This document shows, piece by piece, positions 1 to 8,346 of a stretch of DNA of 64,000 bases (positions within the stretch are counted from its first letter, which is position 1; the number at the start of each line of letters is the position of its first letter). The translations under genes were made by a program, and so were the position numbers. The stretch comes from Plantactinospora mayteni (GTDB lineage: Bacteria > Actinomycetota > Actinomycetes > Mycobacteriales > Micromonosporaceae), in contig NZ_BONX01000035.1 of NCBI RefSeq assembly GCF_016862935.1, positions 1-64,000 on the forward strand. Reading direction: 5' to 3'. Below the pieces are notes generated by a model. It saw only the letters and a list, made by a program, of their open reading frames with translations. It made no database searches and had not been told where the DNA came from.

Positions 1-1
1 T

Positions 2-196
2 CTGGAACCGGTCCGGACCGACGCTCTGGAACCGGTCCGCGTGGCCGACCCGGGTTCGCTTCTCGGCGGCGGCGCGGAGTCGGACGACCGGTCCCGGATC
101 CATCCGGGGCTGGCCGCGATCGGGGTGGACGAGGTGCTGGCGGCGGCGGGTGAGGTCGACCGGGAGGGGCGGGGCTGCCGTGCGGTTGCGGCGTAG
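2..196 (+). CDS. C-terminal end of an unidentified upstream protein (partial)
   Basis: An open frame enters from the window edge and stops at TAG 194-196, giving 64 codons with strongly GC-biased third positions. That bias suggests real coding sequence. The visible peptide contains a repeated LEPVR unit, encoded by a 15-base direct repeat at 1-15 and 25-39, and ends in an Ala/Val-rich tail. It overlaps the proposed start of the topoisomerase gene by 17 bases, which fits co-transcription. Too little of the protein is visible to name a family. The call rests only on codon bias and position. Confidence 0.4.
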   Translation: MEPVRTDALEPVRVADPGSLLGGGAESDDRSRIHPGLAAIGVDEVLAAAGEVDREGRGCRAVAA

Positions 197-1160
197 CGAC
201 CTGTCGGGGCCGGGCTACGGGCGGCGCCGGCACGGTCGCGGCGTGGTCTTCCTGGACACCGACGGGCGGCCGATCCGGGACCGGGACGAGCTGACCCGGC
301 TCCGCGAACTGGTGATCCCGCCCGCCTGGAAGGACGTCTGGATCTGCCCGCATCCGGGCGGGCACATCCAGGCCGTCGGCGTCGACGCGGCCGGGCGCCG
401 GCAGTACCTCTACCACCCGACCTGGCGGGTCCGCCGCGACCAGGCGAAGTTCGACCACGTACTGGAGGTCGCCACCCGGCTGCCGGTACTGCGCGAACAG
501 GTCTGCGCCGACCTGGCCGGGCGGGGACTGCGCCGTCCCCGGGTACTGGCGACCGTGACCCGGCTGCTCGACATGGGCGCCTTCCGGATCGGCAGCGACC
601 AGTACGCGGCCGGCGACGACCCCACGTACGGCGTCGCCACGCTCCGGCCCGAGCACACCCGTACCCGGCAGGGCACGGTGGTCTTCGAGTTCCCGGCCAA
701 GGGCGGCATCGACCAGGTACTCCGGATCGACGACACCGAGGCGTGCCAGGTGTTGCGGGAACTGCGCCGACGGCGGCGTGCCGCCCAGCGGCTCTTCGGC
801 TACTGGGACGGCCGGGGCTGGCGGGACGTCCGCAGCGACGAGGTCAACGACTACCTGCGTACGGCCAGCGGGGGCGAGATGACGGCGAAGGACTTCCGTA
901 CCTGGCACGCGACCCTGTGGGCGTCCCGGGCGCTGGCCGAGGCCGGGCCGCAGCAGTCGGTGACCGCCCGGCGCCGGGTGATCGCCGAGGCGATGCGCCG
1001 GGTCTCCGGCCGGCTCGGCAACACCCCTGCGGTGGCCCGCGCCTCCTATGTGGACCCCCGCCTGCTCGACCTCTACCAGAACGGGACGGTTGCCGAGGTG
1101 ACCCCGAACAGCACCAACGCCGACGCCGAACGCGCCGTCCTCGCACTCCTGGCCCGATAA
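180..1160 (+). CDS. DNA topoisomerase IB
   Basis: Type IB topoisomerase (poxvirus/bacterial type), 326 aa from GTG 180. It nicks one DNA strand through a 3'-phosphotyrosine and relaxes supercoils. The family pattern is present: an N-terminal segment with IPPAWKDVWICPHPGGHIQA, the first active-site Arg region around HPTWRVRRDQAKF, a second catalytic region around DFRTWHATLWAS, and the nucleophilic Tyr in ARASYVD close to the C-terminus. An in-frame GTG at 150 would add 10 residues, but GTG 180 places a GGGAGG motif about 12 bases upstream and begins where family similarity begins (LRRSD). It overlaps the preceding open frame. Family assignment is strong; the exact start is less so. Confidence 0.9.
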   Translation: MRLRRSDLSGPGYGRRRHGRGVVFLDTDGRPIRDRDELTRLRELVIPPAWKDVWICPHPGGHIQAVGVDAAGRRQYLYHPTWRVRRDQAKFDHVLEVATRLPVLREQVCADLAGRGLRRPRVLATVTRLLDMGAFRIGSDQYAAGDDPTYGVATLRPEHTRTRQGTVVFEFPAKGGIDQVLRIDDTEACQVLRELRRRRRAAQRLFGYWDGRGWRDVRSDEVNDYLRTASGGEMTAKDFRTWHATLWASRALAEAGPQQSVTARRRVIAEAMRRVSGRLGNTPAVARASYVDPRLLDLYQNGTVAEVTPNSTNADAERAVLALLAR

Positions 1161-1298
1161 CCGCCCCGCCCCCCGGCCCCGCCCCGCCGCCCCGCCGCCC
1201 CGTCGGCCGTCGGCCCGCCCCGCACCGCCCGCCACCCGCCGGTGCGGCGCCGCGCCCCGTTCCTCACCCGCCCCGACACGGCGCCGCCTGGTTCGGCT

Positions 1299-1353
1299 CA
1301 CCTGTACGTCAGATGCGCTACGAGGAACCGGTAGCGCCTCTGAGGTACAGGTG
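1299..1353. repeat. Long imperfect hairpin (copy 1 of a palindromic family)
   Basis: Two 23-base arms (1299-1321 and 1331-1353) pair with two mismatches around a 9-base loop. The inner stem reads GCGCTAC...GTAGCGC. The left arm matches 18 of 23 bases of the hairpin arm at 34031-34091, also with a 9-base loop. It lies 140 bases past topoisomerase IB and may serve as a terminator, but the shared sequence suggests a dispersed element. Confidence 0.7.
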
Positions 1354-1364
1354 AGCGGTGGCTG

Positions 1365-1490
1365 TCAGGCGTCGTCGGGCAGCCAGCCGAGAAAGCGAGC
1401 GGTCAGGTCGTCCGGGGCGGCCTGGGGCTGGTCCGACCGGGCCATGGCCAGCTGGTGTGCTGCGGGTGATGGGTCCGAGCGGAGGTGCAT
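1365..1490 (-). CDS. Possible small hypothetical protein, 41 aa
   Basis: A short open frame with ATG at 1490 and TGA at 1365-1367. The downstream part, from a second in-frame ATG, has GC-rich third positions and reads through QPQAAPDDLTARFLGWLPDD. It is divergent from the XRE regulator at 1579. No ribosome binding site stands out before the first ATG and I do not recognise a family. It is listed because this 400-base gap otherwise holds only a hairpin. Confidence 0.3.
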   Translation of the reverse strand: MHLRSDPSPAAHQLAMARSDQPQAAPDDLTARFLGWLPDDA

Positions 1491-1578
1491 GGACTGAAGC
1501 CTGCGCCTAGTGATGGAACAATCACACCGCGCCACGATATGGCCCTCGTTCGTCGGGTACGTCCGATAGGGAGTCGGA

Positions 1579-2343
1579 ATGAACCACGCACTAAAGGTCG
1601 CGATGACCGAGGCCGGTCAGACGGCCGAATCGCTCGCCGGCCGGATCGGTGTGGATCCGAAGACGACGCGCTGGGTGACTCCCGGACGGATTCCGCAGAC
1701 TCGTCATCGTGCCCAGGTCGCGGAAGCCGTCGGCAGGGACGTAGGGGACCTTTGGCCGGACGTACTGCGCCGCCGCGAACCGGCCTGGCTGCGTGAATGG
1801 CTCGAAATCGAGCGGGAGGCACGGCTGCTCCGCTGGTTCGAGCCGGCGCTCGTGCCCGGCCTGTTGCAGACCGAGGCGTACGCCCGGGCGGTGCTCGGCT
1901 GGGGCGGCCTGATGACCGCCGACGAGGTGGAGCAGCGCGCCCAGTCCCAGATGGAGCGGCAGGGCATCCTTGCCGGATCGAGACCGCCACAGTTCTTCGT
2001 CATGGTCGACGAGGCGGTGCTGCGCCGCTGTGTCGGCGGCCCGGCGGTCATGGCCGAGCAGTGCGAACGCCTCGTCCAGTTCGCCGAGCGCCCGCACATC
2101 CACATCCAGGCTGTACCGGCCAGTGCCGGCGGACACGTCGGGCTCGCCGGAGGATTCATCCTGGCGAAGGGGCCGTCCGGGGAGGCTGCGCATCTGGACG
2201 ACCGGCTCCGTGCGCACGTGGTTACCCAGCAGGGCGAGATTGATACCCTCGAAGAGGCTTGGGAAGCCATTCGGGCGGTAGCCCTGCCCACCGCGCAGAC
2301 CCTCAGCATGATCAAGGAAGTGGCGGCGACATGGCAGACCTGA
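1579..2343 (+). CDS. XRE-family regulator with DUF5753 domain
   Basis: Helix-turn-helix regulator of 254 aa. Residues 1-60 form the XRE DNA-binding domain (AESLAGRIGVDPKTTRWV). Residues 65-250 match DUF5753, with the typical WLEIEREARLLRWFEP and VPGLLQTEAYARAVL. AGGGAG lies 6-11 bases before ATG 1579. The last codons overlap the DUF397 gene at 2331, a standard actinobacterial arrangement in which the two proteins form a regulatory or toxin-antitoxin-like pair. Relatives in Streptomyces include the WhiJ type, which act with a small DUF397 partner in developmental control. The target here is unknown. Confidence 0.9.
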   Translation: MNHALKVAMTEAGQTAESLAGRIGVDPKTTRWVTPGRIPQTRHRAQVAEAVGRDVGDLWPDVLRRREPAWLREWLEIEREARLLRWFEPALVPGLLQTEAYARAVLGWGGLMTADEVEQRAQSQMERQGILAGSRPPQFFVMVDEAVLRRCVGGPAVMAEQCERLVQFAERPHIHIQAVPASAGGHVGLAGGFILAKGPSGEAAHLDDRLRAHVVTQQGEIDTLEEAWEAIRAVALPTAQTLSMIKEVAATWQT

Positions 2344-2522
2344 CCGGCGCCATCTGGCGAAAGTCGACCCGCAGCGGCAACGGCGGGTCCACCTGCGTCG
2401 AGGTGGCGAAGAACCTTCCCGAGATCGTCGGCGTGCGGGACAGCAAGGACCAGTACGGACCGGTGCTGACCTTCGGCCCGGCCGCCTGGCGCGCGTTCGT
2501 CCGCGACGTCCAGACCCCCTGA
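2331..2522 (+). CDS. DUF397 domain protein
   Basis: A 63-aa protein that is essentially one DUF397 domain: WRKSTRSGNGGSTCVEVA near the N-terminus, then VGVRDSKDQYGPVLTFGPAAWRAF. ATG 2331 lies inside the final codons of the XRE/DUF5753 gene, so translation is probably coupled. Proteins of this size and architecture are usual partners of XRE-DUF5753 regulators in actinomycetes. A longer open frame from 2259 exists, but the added residues have no family similarity and overlap the regulator. A strong hairpin follows at 2534. Confidence 0.9.
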   Translation: MADLTGAIWRKSTRSGNGGSTCVEVAKNLPEIVGVRDSKDQYGPVLTFGPAAWRAFVRDVQTP

Positions 2523-2533
2523 CCTCAGCAACA

Positions 2534-2569
2534 CAGTGCCCCGTACCGTCGTCGCGGTACGGGGCACTG
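2534..2569. terminator. Bidirectional terminator hairpin
   Basis: A perfect 15-base stem (2534-2548 with 2555-2569) and a 6-base loop, followed by a T-containing run on the plus strand. It lies between the convergent DUF397 gene and the minus-strand gene ending at 2586, so it can stop transcription from both sides. Confidence 0.85.
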
Positions 2570-2585
2570 CGTTTTCGTCAGTCGC

Positions 2586-3092
2586 TCAGTCGTTGAGTAC
2601 GTGTGCCAGCTCGTCGCGGAACCGCCGCTCCGACTCGGTCACCTCGTCGCCGCCGAGGCCGAGTACCCCACCGGTCGACGCGGCGGTCACCACCTGCTCG
2701 GCGATGGTCAACAGCCAGTGCCGGTACGCCCCGGCGTCGCCCTCGGAGACCTTGCCGGCGAGCAGCTTCGACGCCGTCTCGGCCCGGTGCAGTACGTCGG
2801 CGATCAGCGCCTTCGGGTCGGCCGGTTCGATCGCCGGGAGTTCCTCGCCCACCTCCGGGTCGCCGACCCGGGTGATCAGCTCACCGGCGACGGCGGTGAC
2901 CAGTGGGCTGGCCGACTCCCGGCCGGCGGCGATGCTCTCCAGCCCGGCGGCATTCTCCGTCCGGGTCCGGCGGCTGCCGTCCGACTCGGCGGCGCTGGCC
3001 GCGGTCAGTACCGACTGCGGCAGGCCGACGAGCAGCCCCCACTCGTCGTCGGAGAATCCGAACTGGCTCGCATATAGCGGTTGCTCGGTCAC
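2586..3092 (-). CDS. Hypothetical protein, 168 aa
   Basis: A soluble, acidic, mostly helical protein. I do not recognise the family. GTG 3092 is chosen because GGGAGG precedes it by about 6 bases; the longer frame adds 15 residues without a better site. The N-terminus reads FGFSDDEWGLLVGLPQSVL, and later stretches (ALIADVLHRAETASKLLAGK and AYRHWLLTIAEQVV) look like amphipathic helices. No signal peptide or membrane segment is visible. It sits downstream of the recQ-like gene on the same strand but is separated by about 160 bases, so it may have its own promoter. Confidence 0.75.
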   Translation of the reverse strand: MTEQPLYASQFGFSDDEWGLLVGLPQSVLTAASAAESDGSRRTRTENAAGLESIAAGRESASPLVTAVAGELITRVGDPEVGEELPAIEPADPKALIADVLHRAETASKLLAGKVSEGDAGAYRHWLLTIAEQVVTAASTGGVLGLGGDEVTESERRFRDELAHVLND

Positions 3093-3180
3093 GGCAACCT
3101 CCCTCCACTGAGAACAAACCATCACATCCCACGGCACAGCGTCGCCGAGGGCAAACCGAATCGCCGTACGACGTCCCGAC

Positions 3181-3206
3181 GTCCCGGAGTTCCGGAGTTC
3201 CGGGAC
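3181..3206 (-). terminator. Weak hairpin downstream of recQ-like gene
   Basis: An 8-base stem (3181-3188 with 3199-3206) lies 45-70 bases past the recQ-like stop codon and upstream of the next minus-strand gene. It could be a terminator. The stem is short and has no T-run, so support is modest. Confidence 0.35.
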
Positions 3207-3251
3207 CGTCCTGTGATCCCCGTACCCCGGGACACCGTAGATCAGTCGTCC

Positions 3252-4949
3252 TTACCTTTGAGGCTCCAGCAGGCCCTGCGCGCTGACCACCCGCACCGAG
3301 AGGGTCTTGTAGCCCACCTCGTCGAAGAGCACCGTCATCCGGTCGCCCTCGTAACCGAGCACCATCCCGGAGCCCCACTCGACATGCCGGACCGCACTGT
3401 GCACCGGAAAGGGCTCCTCAGCCCTCGGGCCGTTACGGCCACCCCGCCGACCGAAGCCGCCCCGGGTCGTACCGGTGCCGGCCGGCGACACGGCGGCGTC
3501 CAGCCCGGCGTGGCAGTTGTCGCAGTGTCCGCAGGGCTTCGGCAGCCGCTCACCGAAGTACGCCAGCAGGGTCTGCCCCCGGCAACTCCGGGTCTCGGCG
3601 AACGCCCGCATCATGTCGGTACGCGACCGTTGCACCGTCTGCTGCCGTTCCGCCTCGGCCAGGGCGGCGGTGGCCGCGTCGACGGGCTTCGGGGCGTACC
3701 GGGGGCTGCCGAGCCGGTTGTCCGGCCGGGTGTCGGCGGCACCGACCCGCTCCAGCAGGGCGAGGAGCTGACCGAGCTTGCGAGCGCCGAGCCCGGTCCG
3801 CTCGCGCAGCGCGGTCCGGGTGGTCGGCCCGTCCCGGAGCAGCGCGGCGAGGTCGCGCAACTCCTCCGGGTCCGGGGCGCCGCCGGTGAAGTAGCGGCGC
3901 AGCCCGACGTCCTCGGCCCGCCAGAGCAGCAGCGCACGGGCCGGTCCGCGGTCCCGGCCGGCCCGGCCGATCTCCTGGAGGTAGCTGTCCGGCGCGTCCG
4001 GCAGCGCCATATGTACCACCCAGCGGATGTTCGGCTTGTCGATGCCCATCCCGAACGCAGACGTCGCGACCATGATCGGTACCCGGTCGGCGAGGAAGTC
4101 CTCGTGCAGGTTCTCGCGGGCGCCGCCCGGCATCCCGCCGTGGTAGTACTTCGCCGGGAAGTCGGCACCGGTCAGCCGCTCGGCCAGCTCCTCGGCGGCC
4201 CGCCGGGTCGGCACGTAGACGATCCCGGGCCGGGGCTCGGCGCGGAGCAGCGCGAGCAGCCGCCGCCACCGGTAGTCCTCGGTGGCGCAGTTCGCCACCT
4301 CCAGGAACAGGTTGGCGCGGTCCAGCCCGGAGACCACCACCCGGGGCCTGCGCAGGCCGAGCCGGCCGACGATGTCGTCCCGGACCGGCGGCGACGCGGT
4401 GGCGGTCAGCGCGACCACCGGCGGGCGGCCCAGCTCGCGGATCAGGTGTCCCAGCGCCAGGTAGTCGGGGCGGAAGTCGTGCCCCCAGGCGGAGATGCAG
4501 TGCGCCTCGTCGACCGCGACCAGGGCCGGGCGCAGCGCGCGTACCTCGGCCAGTCGCTTCGGGTTGCTGAGCTGTTCGGGGGTGGTGAAGAGGAATCGGG
4601 CGCGACGGGACCGGATCTCGTCCAGCGCGGCGGCCTGCTGCCCGGCGCTCTCCGCCGAACTGATCCGTACCGCGCGCAGCTCCGGCTGGGCACGGTCGTT
4701 GAGCGCGGTGATCTGGTCCTGCTGGAGGGCCAGCAGCGGCGAGATCACCACCGTCGGTCCGGTCAACAGCGTCGCCGGTACCTGGTAGACGGCCGATTTT
4801 CCGCCCCCGGTCGGCAGGATGACGAGTGCATCCCGGCGGCGCATCACCGCACGCATCGCCGTGAGCTGGTCGGGGCGCAACGATCGCCAGCCGAAGCGGT
4901 GCCGGGCGGCACGGCGGAGCCGGATGGCGTGCAGGGGTGGCAGCTTCAT
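3252..4949 (-). CDS. recQ: RecQ-family ATP-dependent DNA helicase
   Basis: A 3'-5' superfamily 2 helicase, 565 aa from ATG 4949. Walker A is LPTGGGKS at residues 45-52. The DEAH box appears as VDEAHCISAWGHDFRPDY, motif III as LTATA, and motif VI as QEIGRAGRD. A zinc-binding cluster follows (CRGQTLLAYF ... CGHCDNC). There is no HRDC domain. Instead the last about 60 residues (WGSGMVLGYEGDRMTVLFDEVGYKTL) resemble a small beta-rich domain seen at the end of many actinobacterial RecQ proteins. An upstream in-frame start at 5030 would add 27 residues without similarity. It probably acts in recombinational repair; the exact pathway is inferred from family only. Confidence 0.92.
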   Translation of the reverse strand: MKLPPLHAIRLRRAARHRFGWRSLRPDQLTAMRAVMRRRDALVILPTGGGKSAVYQVPATLLTGPTVVISPLLALQQDQITALNDRAQPELRAVRISSAESAGQQAAALDEIRSRRARFLFTTPEQLSNPKRLAEVRALRPALVAVDEAHCISAWGHDFRPDYLALGHLIRELGRPPVVALTATASPPVRDDIVGRLGLRRPRVVVSGLDRANLFLEVANCATEDYRWRRLLALLRAEPRPGIVYVPTRRAAEELAERLTGADFPAKYYHGGMPGGARENLHEDFLADRVPIMVATSAFGMGIDKPNIRWVVHMALPDAPDSYLQEIGRAGRDRGPARALLLWRAEDVGLRRYFTGGAPDPEELRDLAALLRDGPTTRTALRERTGLGARKLGQLLALLERVGAADTRPDNRLGSPRYAPKPVDAATAALAEAERQQTVQRSRTDMMRAFAETRSCRGQTLLAYFGERLPKPCGHCDNCHAGLDAAVSPAGTGTTRGGFGRRGGRNGPRAEEPFPVHSAVRHVEWGSGMVLGYEGDRMTVLFDEVGYKTLSVRVVSAQGLLEPQR

Positions 4950-5121
4950 CGGTCGCCGAAGGTACCCCGCGGGGCCGACCCCGAAACGGCGGTGCACTCG
5001 GCGCGGTTGCGGTGTTTGTCGGCTGGGCAACCGGGCTGGACTCTGCCCGCAGGAGATCCACCCGCCGGGTAGTGCGCGCCAGCGCTGACGCTTCGGACCT
5101 CGTCGAGCAGGGTGTCGTGGG

Positions 5122-5523
5122 TCAGAACATCAGCTCCTCGGCCACCAGTGACCGTTCGCGGAGCAGCTCCTCGTCCCGGTGCGGCACGCTGTAGCGGCGT
5201 TCGCGGATCAGCGCCAGGAATTCCTCGGGGAGGGTCACCCGGTGCCGGCGGACGTAGTAGGCCAGATCGTCGCGCCACAGCCAGTCACCGTCAGTGCGGA
5301 TCGTCGACCCGTTCATGACCTGTCGCGCCGAGTCGAACGGGTCGTCGGCCAGGTCCATCATGTCGATGAGGACGTACCCCGCCTTCAGGTAACGGACGAC
5401 CTCGTCGACATCCGGCATCTCCTCGGCGGAGACGTTGTCGAAGATGCTCTCCTGAACCAGGCCCAGGCCGACGGGTCCCAGCTCGTGGAACATCCCGGCG
5501 AACCGCAACGCCGGCTTACCCAT
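5122..5523 (-). CDS. Probable immunity protein for the adjacent toxin
   Basis: A 133-aa acidic cytosolic protein. ATG 5523 overlaps the toxin-like gene's stop by 8 bases and follows a GGGGGG tract, so translation is coupled. The C-terminal half contains TDGDWLWRDDLAYYVRRH and LPEEFLALIR. I recognise this motif set from actinobacterial proteins encoded directly behind secreted polymorphic toxins. It has no signal peptide or membrane segment. Size, acidity and overlap fit an immunity role. The function is inferred from context and has not been shown. Confidence 0.6.
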   Translation of the reverse strand: MGKPALRFAGMFHELGPVGLGLVQESIFDNVSAEEMPDVDEVVRYLKAGYVLIDMMDLADDPFDSARQVMNGSTIRTDGDWLWRDDLAYYVRRHRVTLPEEFLALIRERRYSVPHRDEELLRERSLVAEELMF

Positions 5524-6274
5524 CGGTCCCCCCACCGGGATAGAAGGTCACCCACTGGCCGCCGTTCCTGATCCGAGGAACCTGCCCCACCGGACCATAC
5601 CGGTTCACACCGACCGCGTCGGTAGGCGCCATGACCGTCACCCCCAGCGCGTCCGCGACCTGCTGGGCCGGCGGCGCGACACCCGCGTCGGGCGCCACGG
5701 TGCCAGAGTGGCAGGACACCAGACGCACCGGCCCGCCGCCGTAGTGCGGATTGCCGCGGATCGCCTCGGCGATCTGGGCCGGGTGGGTGTAGTTCGACGG
5801 ATGGCCGGCACCGTCTGCCCCAATCACGCCCGGCCGGAACAGCCCGTTGCGCTCACCATGGACCACGACGTCGTGGTAACCCGGCTCGGGTGCGACGGCA
5901 TCGAAGTTCCGTATGGTCGACTCGTCGTAGCCGATTGCCGTGGCGCCGGGGCGGTGGTAGACCGGGTCGCCGCCGGCGAGTTGAGAGTCCGGCTGCCGGG
6001 TCGGCGATTGCGGATGTGCGCGGGGATCGGCCCAGTCCGACCTGCGGCCCATCGAATCCGTCGTCGCCGGTATTCCCGTCAGGGCATTGAGCACCTGGGG
6101 AAAGAACACGGCGAACGCCGTGTAACCGGCGAGGGCGGCACCACCCAGCACCGCGACCGCGGCGATGCCGACGGCGGGGACCGCTCCGTAACAGCCGGCG
6201 AGGCCGTCGGCCATGCCGCCACAGTCGATGGGTACGCCGTCGGCCAGCACGTTGACAGACACCGCCGCGGACAT
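5516..6274 (-). CDS. Putative polymorphic toxin with N-terminal membrane segment
   Basis: About 252 aa from ATG 6274 (an alternative start at 6319 adds 15). Residues about 20-65 are hydrophobic (AVGIAAVAVLGGAALAGYTAF). A Pro/Gln-rich linker follows. The C-terminal about 120 residues form a compact domain with VVVHGERNGLF, GGPVRLVSCHSG, PAQQVADALGVTVMAPTDAVGV and a final NGGQWVTFYPGGG. Domains of this pattern close actinobacterial secreted toxins. The HG followed by SCHSG order resembles the His-Cys dyad layout of clan CD cysteine peptidases, which is a suggestion only. The overlapping downstream gene looks like an immunity protein. No WXG or LXG secretion domain is seen. Confidence 0.55.
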   Translation of the reverse strand: MSAAVSVNVLADGVPIDCGGMADGLAGCYGAVPAVGIAAVAVLGGAALAGYTAFAVFFPQVLNALTGIPATTDSMGRRSDWADPRAHPQSPTRQPDSQLAGGDPVYHRPGATAIGYDESTIRNFDAVAPEPGYHDVVVHGERNGLFRPGVIGADGAGHPSNYTHPAQIAEAIRGNPHYGGGPVRLVSCHSGTVAPDAGVAPPAQQVADALGVTVMAPTDAVGVNRYGPVGQVPRIRNGGQWVTFYPGGGTDG

Positions 6275-6387
6275 AGCCTCCCAATCCGAGCGTCGGGATT
6301 GAGCCACCTGCACGCGCACCCGTGCAGATGTAGGACCGCCGCTTCGGGTTAGGCTAGGTTAACCCACCGCCGTGGACGGAGGAAGCC

Positions 6388-6870
6388 GTGCCAGACGGGA
6401 CCGAGCCCACGGAAGCTCGCCTTCCGGTACGCGTGATGACAGTCCTCGGCCTGATCGCGGTGGTCGTCGTCCTCGCCTCGGTTGTCGTCCTGGCCGTGTC
6501 CTGGCCGACCACCCCACAACGTTCTCCGGCCCTGCCGATCCGGCTCTACCCATACGACCCGGCAACCGCGAGCATCGTCGATCTGCCGCAGGAGAGATTC
6601 CGACAGGGGCAGATCCCGGCCGCCACGATCGACGAGGGTGTGGCCGGGTCAGTAGCCGCGGAACCCGCGCAGGCGAGTTGGTACGACGCGTTCGGCCACC
6701 GGATCAACAGCGTGGACCTGCCGGATCTCGACGACCTACGGGCCAGTCCGGTGCCGGTGAGCGCCACCTCCGCGGTACCCGCTGGGACATACCAGTTTGT
6801 GTTGGCCACCGTCCGAGGGAACCGGGCGGAGGAGGTGCTCGCCTGGGTGCACGTGGAAATCGAGCGATGA
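6388..6870 (+). CDS. Membrane-anchored hypothetical protein
   Basis: A 160-aa protein from GTG 6388, with GGAGG 7 bases upstream. A single transmembrane segment (VLGLIAVVVVLASVVVLAV) spans residues about 18-38, followed by an extracytoplasmic domain of about 120 residues with no recognised family. The stop overlaps the start of the PrsW-like protease gene by ATGA, so the two are co-translated. That suggests the membrane protein is a partner or substrate of the protease, which is an inference from gene order. Confidence 0.75.
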   Translation: MPDGTEPTEARLPVRVMTVLGLIAVVVVLASVVVLAVSWPTTPQRSPALPIRLYPYDPATASIVDLPQERFRQGQIPAATIDEGVAGSVAAEPAQASWYDAFGHRINSVDLPDLDDLRASPVPVSATSAVPAGTYQFVLATVRGNRAEEVLAWVHVEIER

Positions 6871-8300
6871 CGGAGGAGACGCCGCAGCCGAGCAGCGCAC
6901 CGCGAGAGGCAACCGGGCTCGGCCTCGCACCGCCGCCCCGCCCGGTGAACCGGCCGGTGGTGCCGGAACCGACAGTGCCGGCGGCGTACCGGCTCGACCG
7001 GCTCGGCGCCGCTCTCACCACTGGTGAGGCGTTGCTGGTGATGATCGCCGTAGCGTCGCTGGTCGGCGTCCTCCGGGATGACGGCACCGGGGTACGCGTC
7101 CTCGGCATGATCAGCCTCGGGGTCGCCGGCATCTCACTGTTCGCCGCCTGCATCGGCGCTGTCGTCGTCGCCATAACCTCAGCCACGGGTGGCTCGCCGC
7201 GTAGCCGCTTCATGACCTGGGCCCTCTGTGGTGGACTGGTGTTCGCCGCGCCTGCCCTCCTGATGGTGTTCCTCACCCTCCTACAGGTGGGAATCGCCTG
7301 GCGAGGCGCGCTGCTGAGCATTCCAACGACCCTCTTCGCGCTGTGGACATTCCGCCGGATGCAGCGCAACCGGAAGCCACCGTGGCGACTGGTCCTGGTC
7401 GCCTTCGCCTGGGGCGTGTTCGTCGCCGCCTACTTCGCCCAGATGGTCGAGGGCATCCTGCACGTCGTCATCACGGCAGAGCTTCTGCCGGGAACCGCGG
7501 CGATTCTCAGTCACGCGGCCGCCGCCGCGGTCCCTGAGGAACTGGGCAAGGGTGCCGGGGTCCTCGTGATCGTGCTGCTCGCCTGGCGGCGCGTTGACGG
7601 CATGCTCGGTGGCATCGTCGTCGGCGCCTGCGTCGGAATCGGCTTCCAGTTCGCCGAGTCGATGTCCTACATGACCGGAGACTTCGGCACTGTCCTCTAC
7701 CAGCACTGGTACCGGCAGGTCACCGGGCTGCTGGTCAGCCATGCCACCTACACGGGGATCATCGGCGCCGGCATCGGACTCGCCATGCAGTTCGACGACT
7801 GGCGTCGGCGGGCGGTCTGCGTTGGCAGCGGCTTCGCCGTCGCCATCGCGGCCCACCTGATCTGGGACGTCTTCGCAATGGGCGGCCTGTACTGGGAATC
7901 TGACAATTCCCTGCTTCAGTTGTTCGTGGTGCAGCCGCTCAACCTCATCGTCCTCAAGGGACCGGCGTTTGCCATCCTGCTGTTCCTCATCATCATCGCG
8001 TTGCGTCAGGAAACCAGGTCGCTGCACCAACACCTCTGGGCGGAGGCGCGCGACCCGCGCGGCGCGATCACCCCGGCCGACGTGCCCGTACTGGTGAATC
8101 CGCCGCTGCGCTTCCGGATGCGGCTACAGGCACTCCTGCGTGGCGACCGTCCGGCCTACACCCGGATGAAGCGTCTGCACTCCGCGCAACTGGACCTGGC
8201 GTTCGCCCGATGGCGCGGCGACCGGGGCGACCCGCGGCCGCCGGGAGCCGAAGAATCGCTGCGGCAGCGGATTCGCGATCTCACTGTCGGGCCTTCCTGA
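6867..8300 (+). CDS. PrsW-family intramembrane protease
   Basis: A 477-aa multi-pass membrane protein. The N-terminal about 45 residues are Pro-rich and cytosolic. Around residue 222 is VPEELGKGAGV, followed by GIGFQFAESMSY and a His-containing segment (SHATYTGIIGAG) and AAHLIWDVF. These Glu/His positions inside membrane helices are the hallmark of the PrsW/CAAX-like glutamic proteases, which cleave anti-sigma factors or process membrane proteins. The cytosolic C-terminus has a basic region of about 100 residues. No sigma or anti-sigma gene is adjacent; the upstream membrane protein is the only visible candidate partner. Confidence 0.82.
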   Translation: MTEETPQPSSAPREATGLGLAPPPRPVNRPVVPEPTVPAAYRLDRLGAALTTGEALLVMIAVASLVGVLRDDGTGVRVLGMISLGVAGISLFAACIGAVVVAITSATGGSPRSRFMTWALCGGLVFAAPALLMVFLTLLQVGIAWRGALLSIPTTLFALWTFRRMQRNRKPPWRLVLVAFAWGVFVAAYFAQMVEGILHVVITAELLPGTAAILSHAAAAAVPEELGKGAGVLVIVLLAWRRVDGMLGGIVVGACVGIGFQFAESMSYMTGDFGTVLYQHWYRQVTGLLVSHATYTGIIGAGIGLAMQFDDWRRRAVCVGSGFAVAIAAHLIWDVFAMGGLYWESDNSLLQLFVVQPLNLIVLKGPAFAILLFLIIIALRQETRSLHQHLWAEARDPRGAITPADVPVLVNPPLRFRMRLQALLRGDRPAYTRMKRLHSAQLDLAFARWRGDRGDPRPPGAEESLRQRIRDLTVGPS

Positions 8301-8346
8301 ACGGCCGCGGTCAGCGACATGATTAACCCGCCACCTGTGACATGGT

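Noticed and set aside
3081-5072. A 663-residue plus-strand frame opposite the recQ-like gene
   Set aside because: It is the antisense of clear helicase motifs and has no ribosome site or family similarity.
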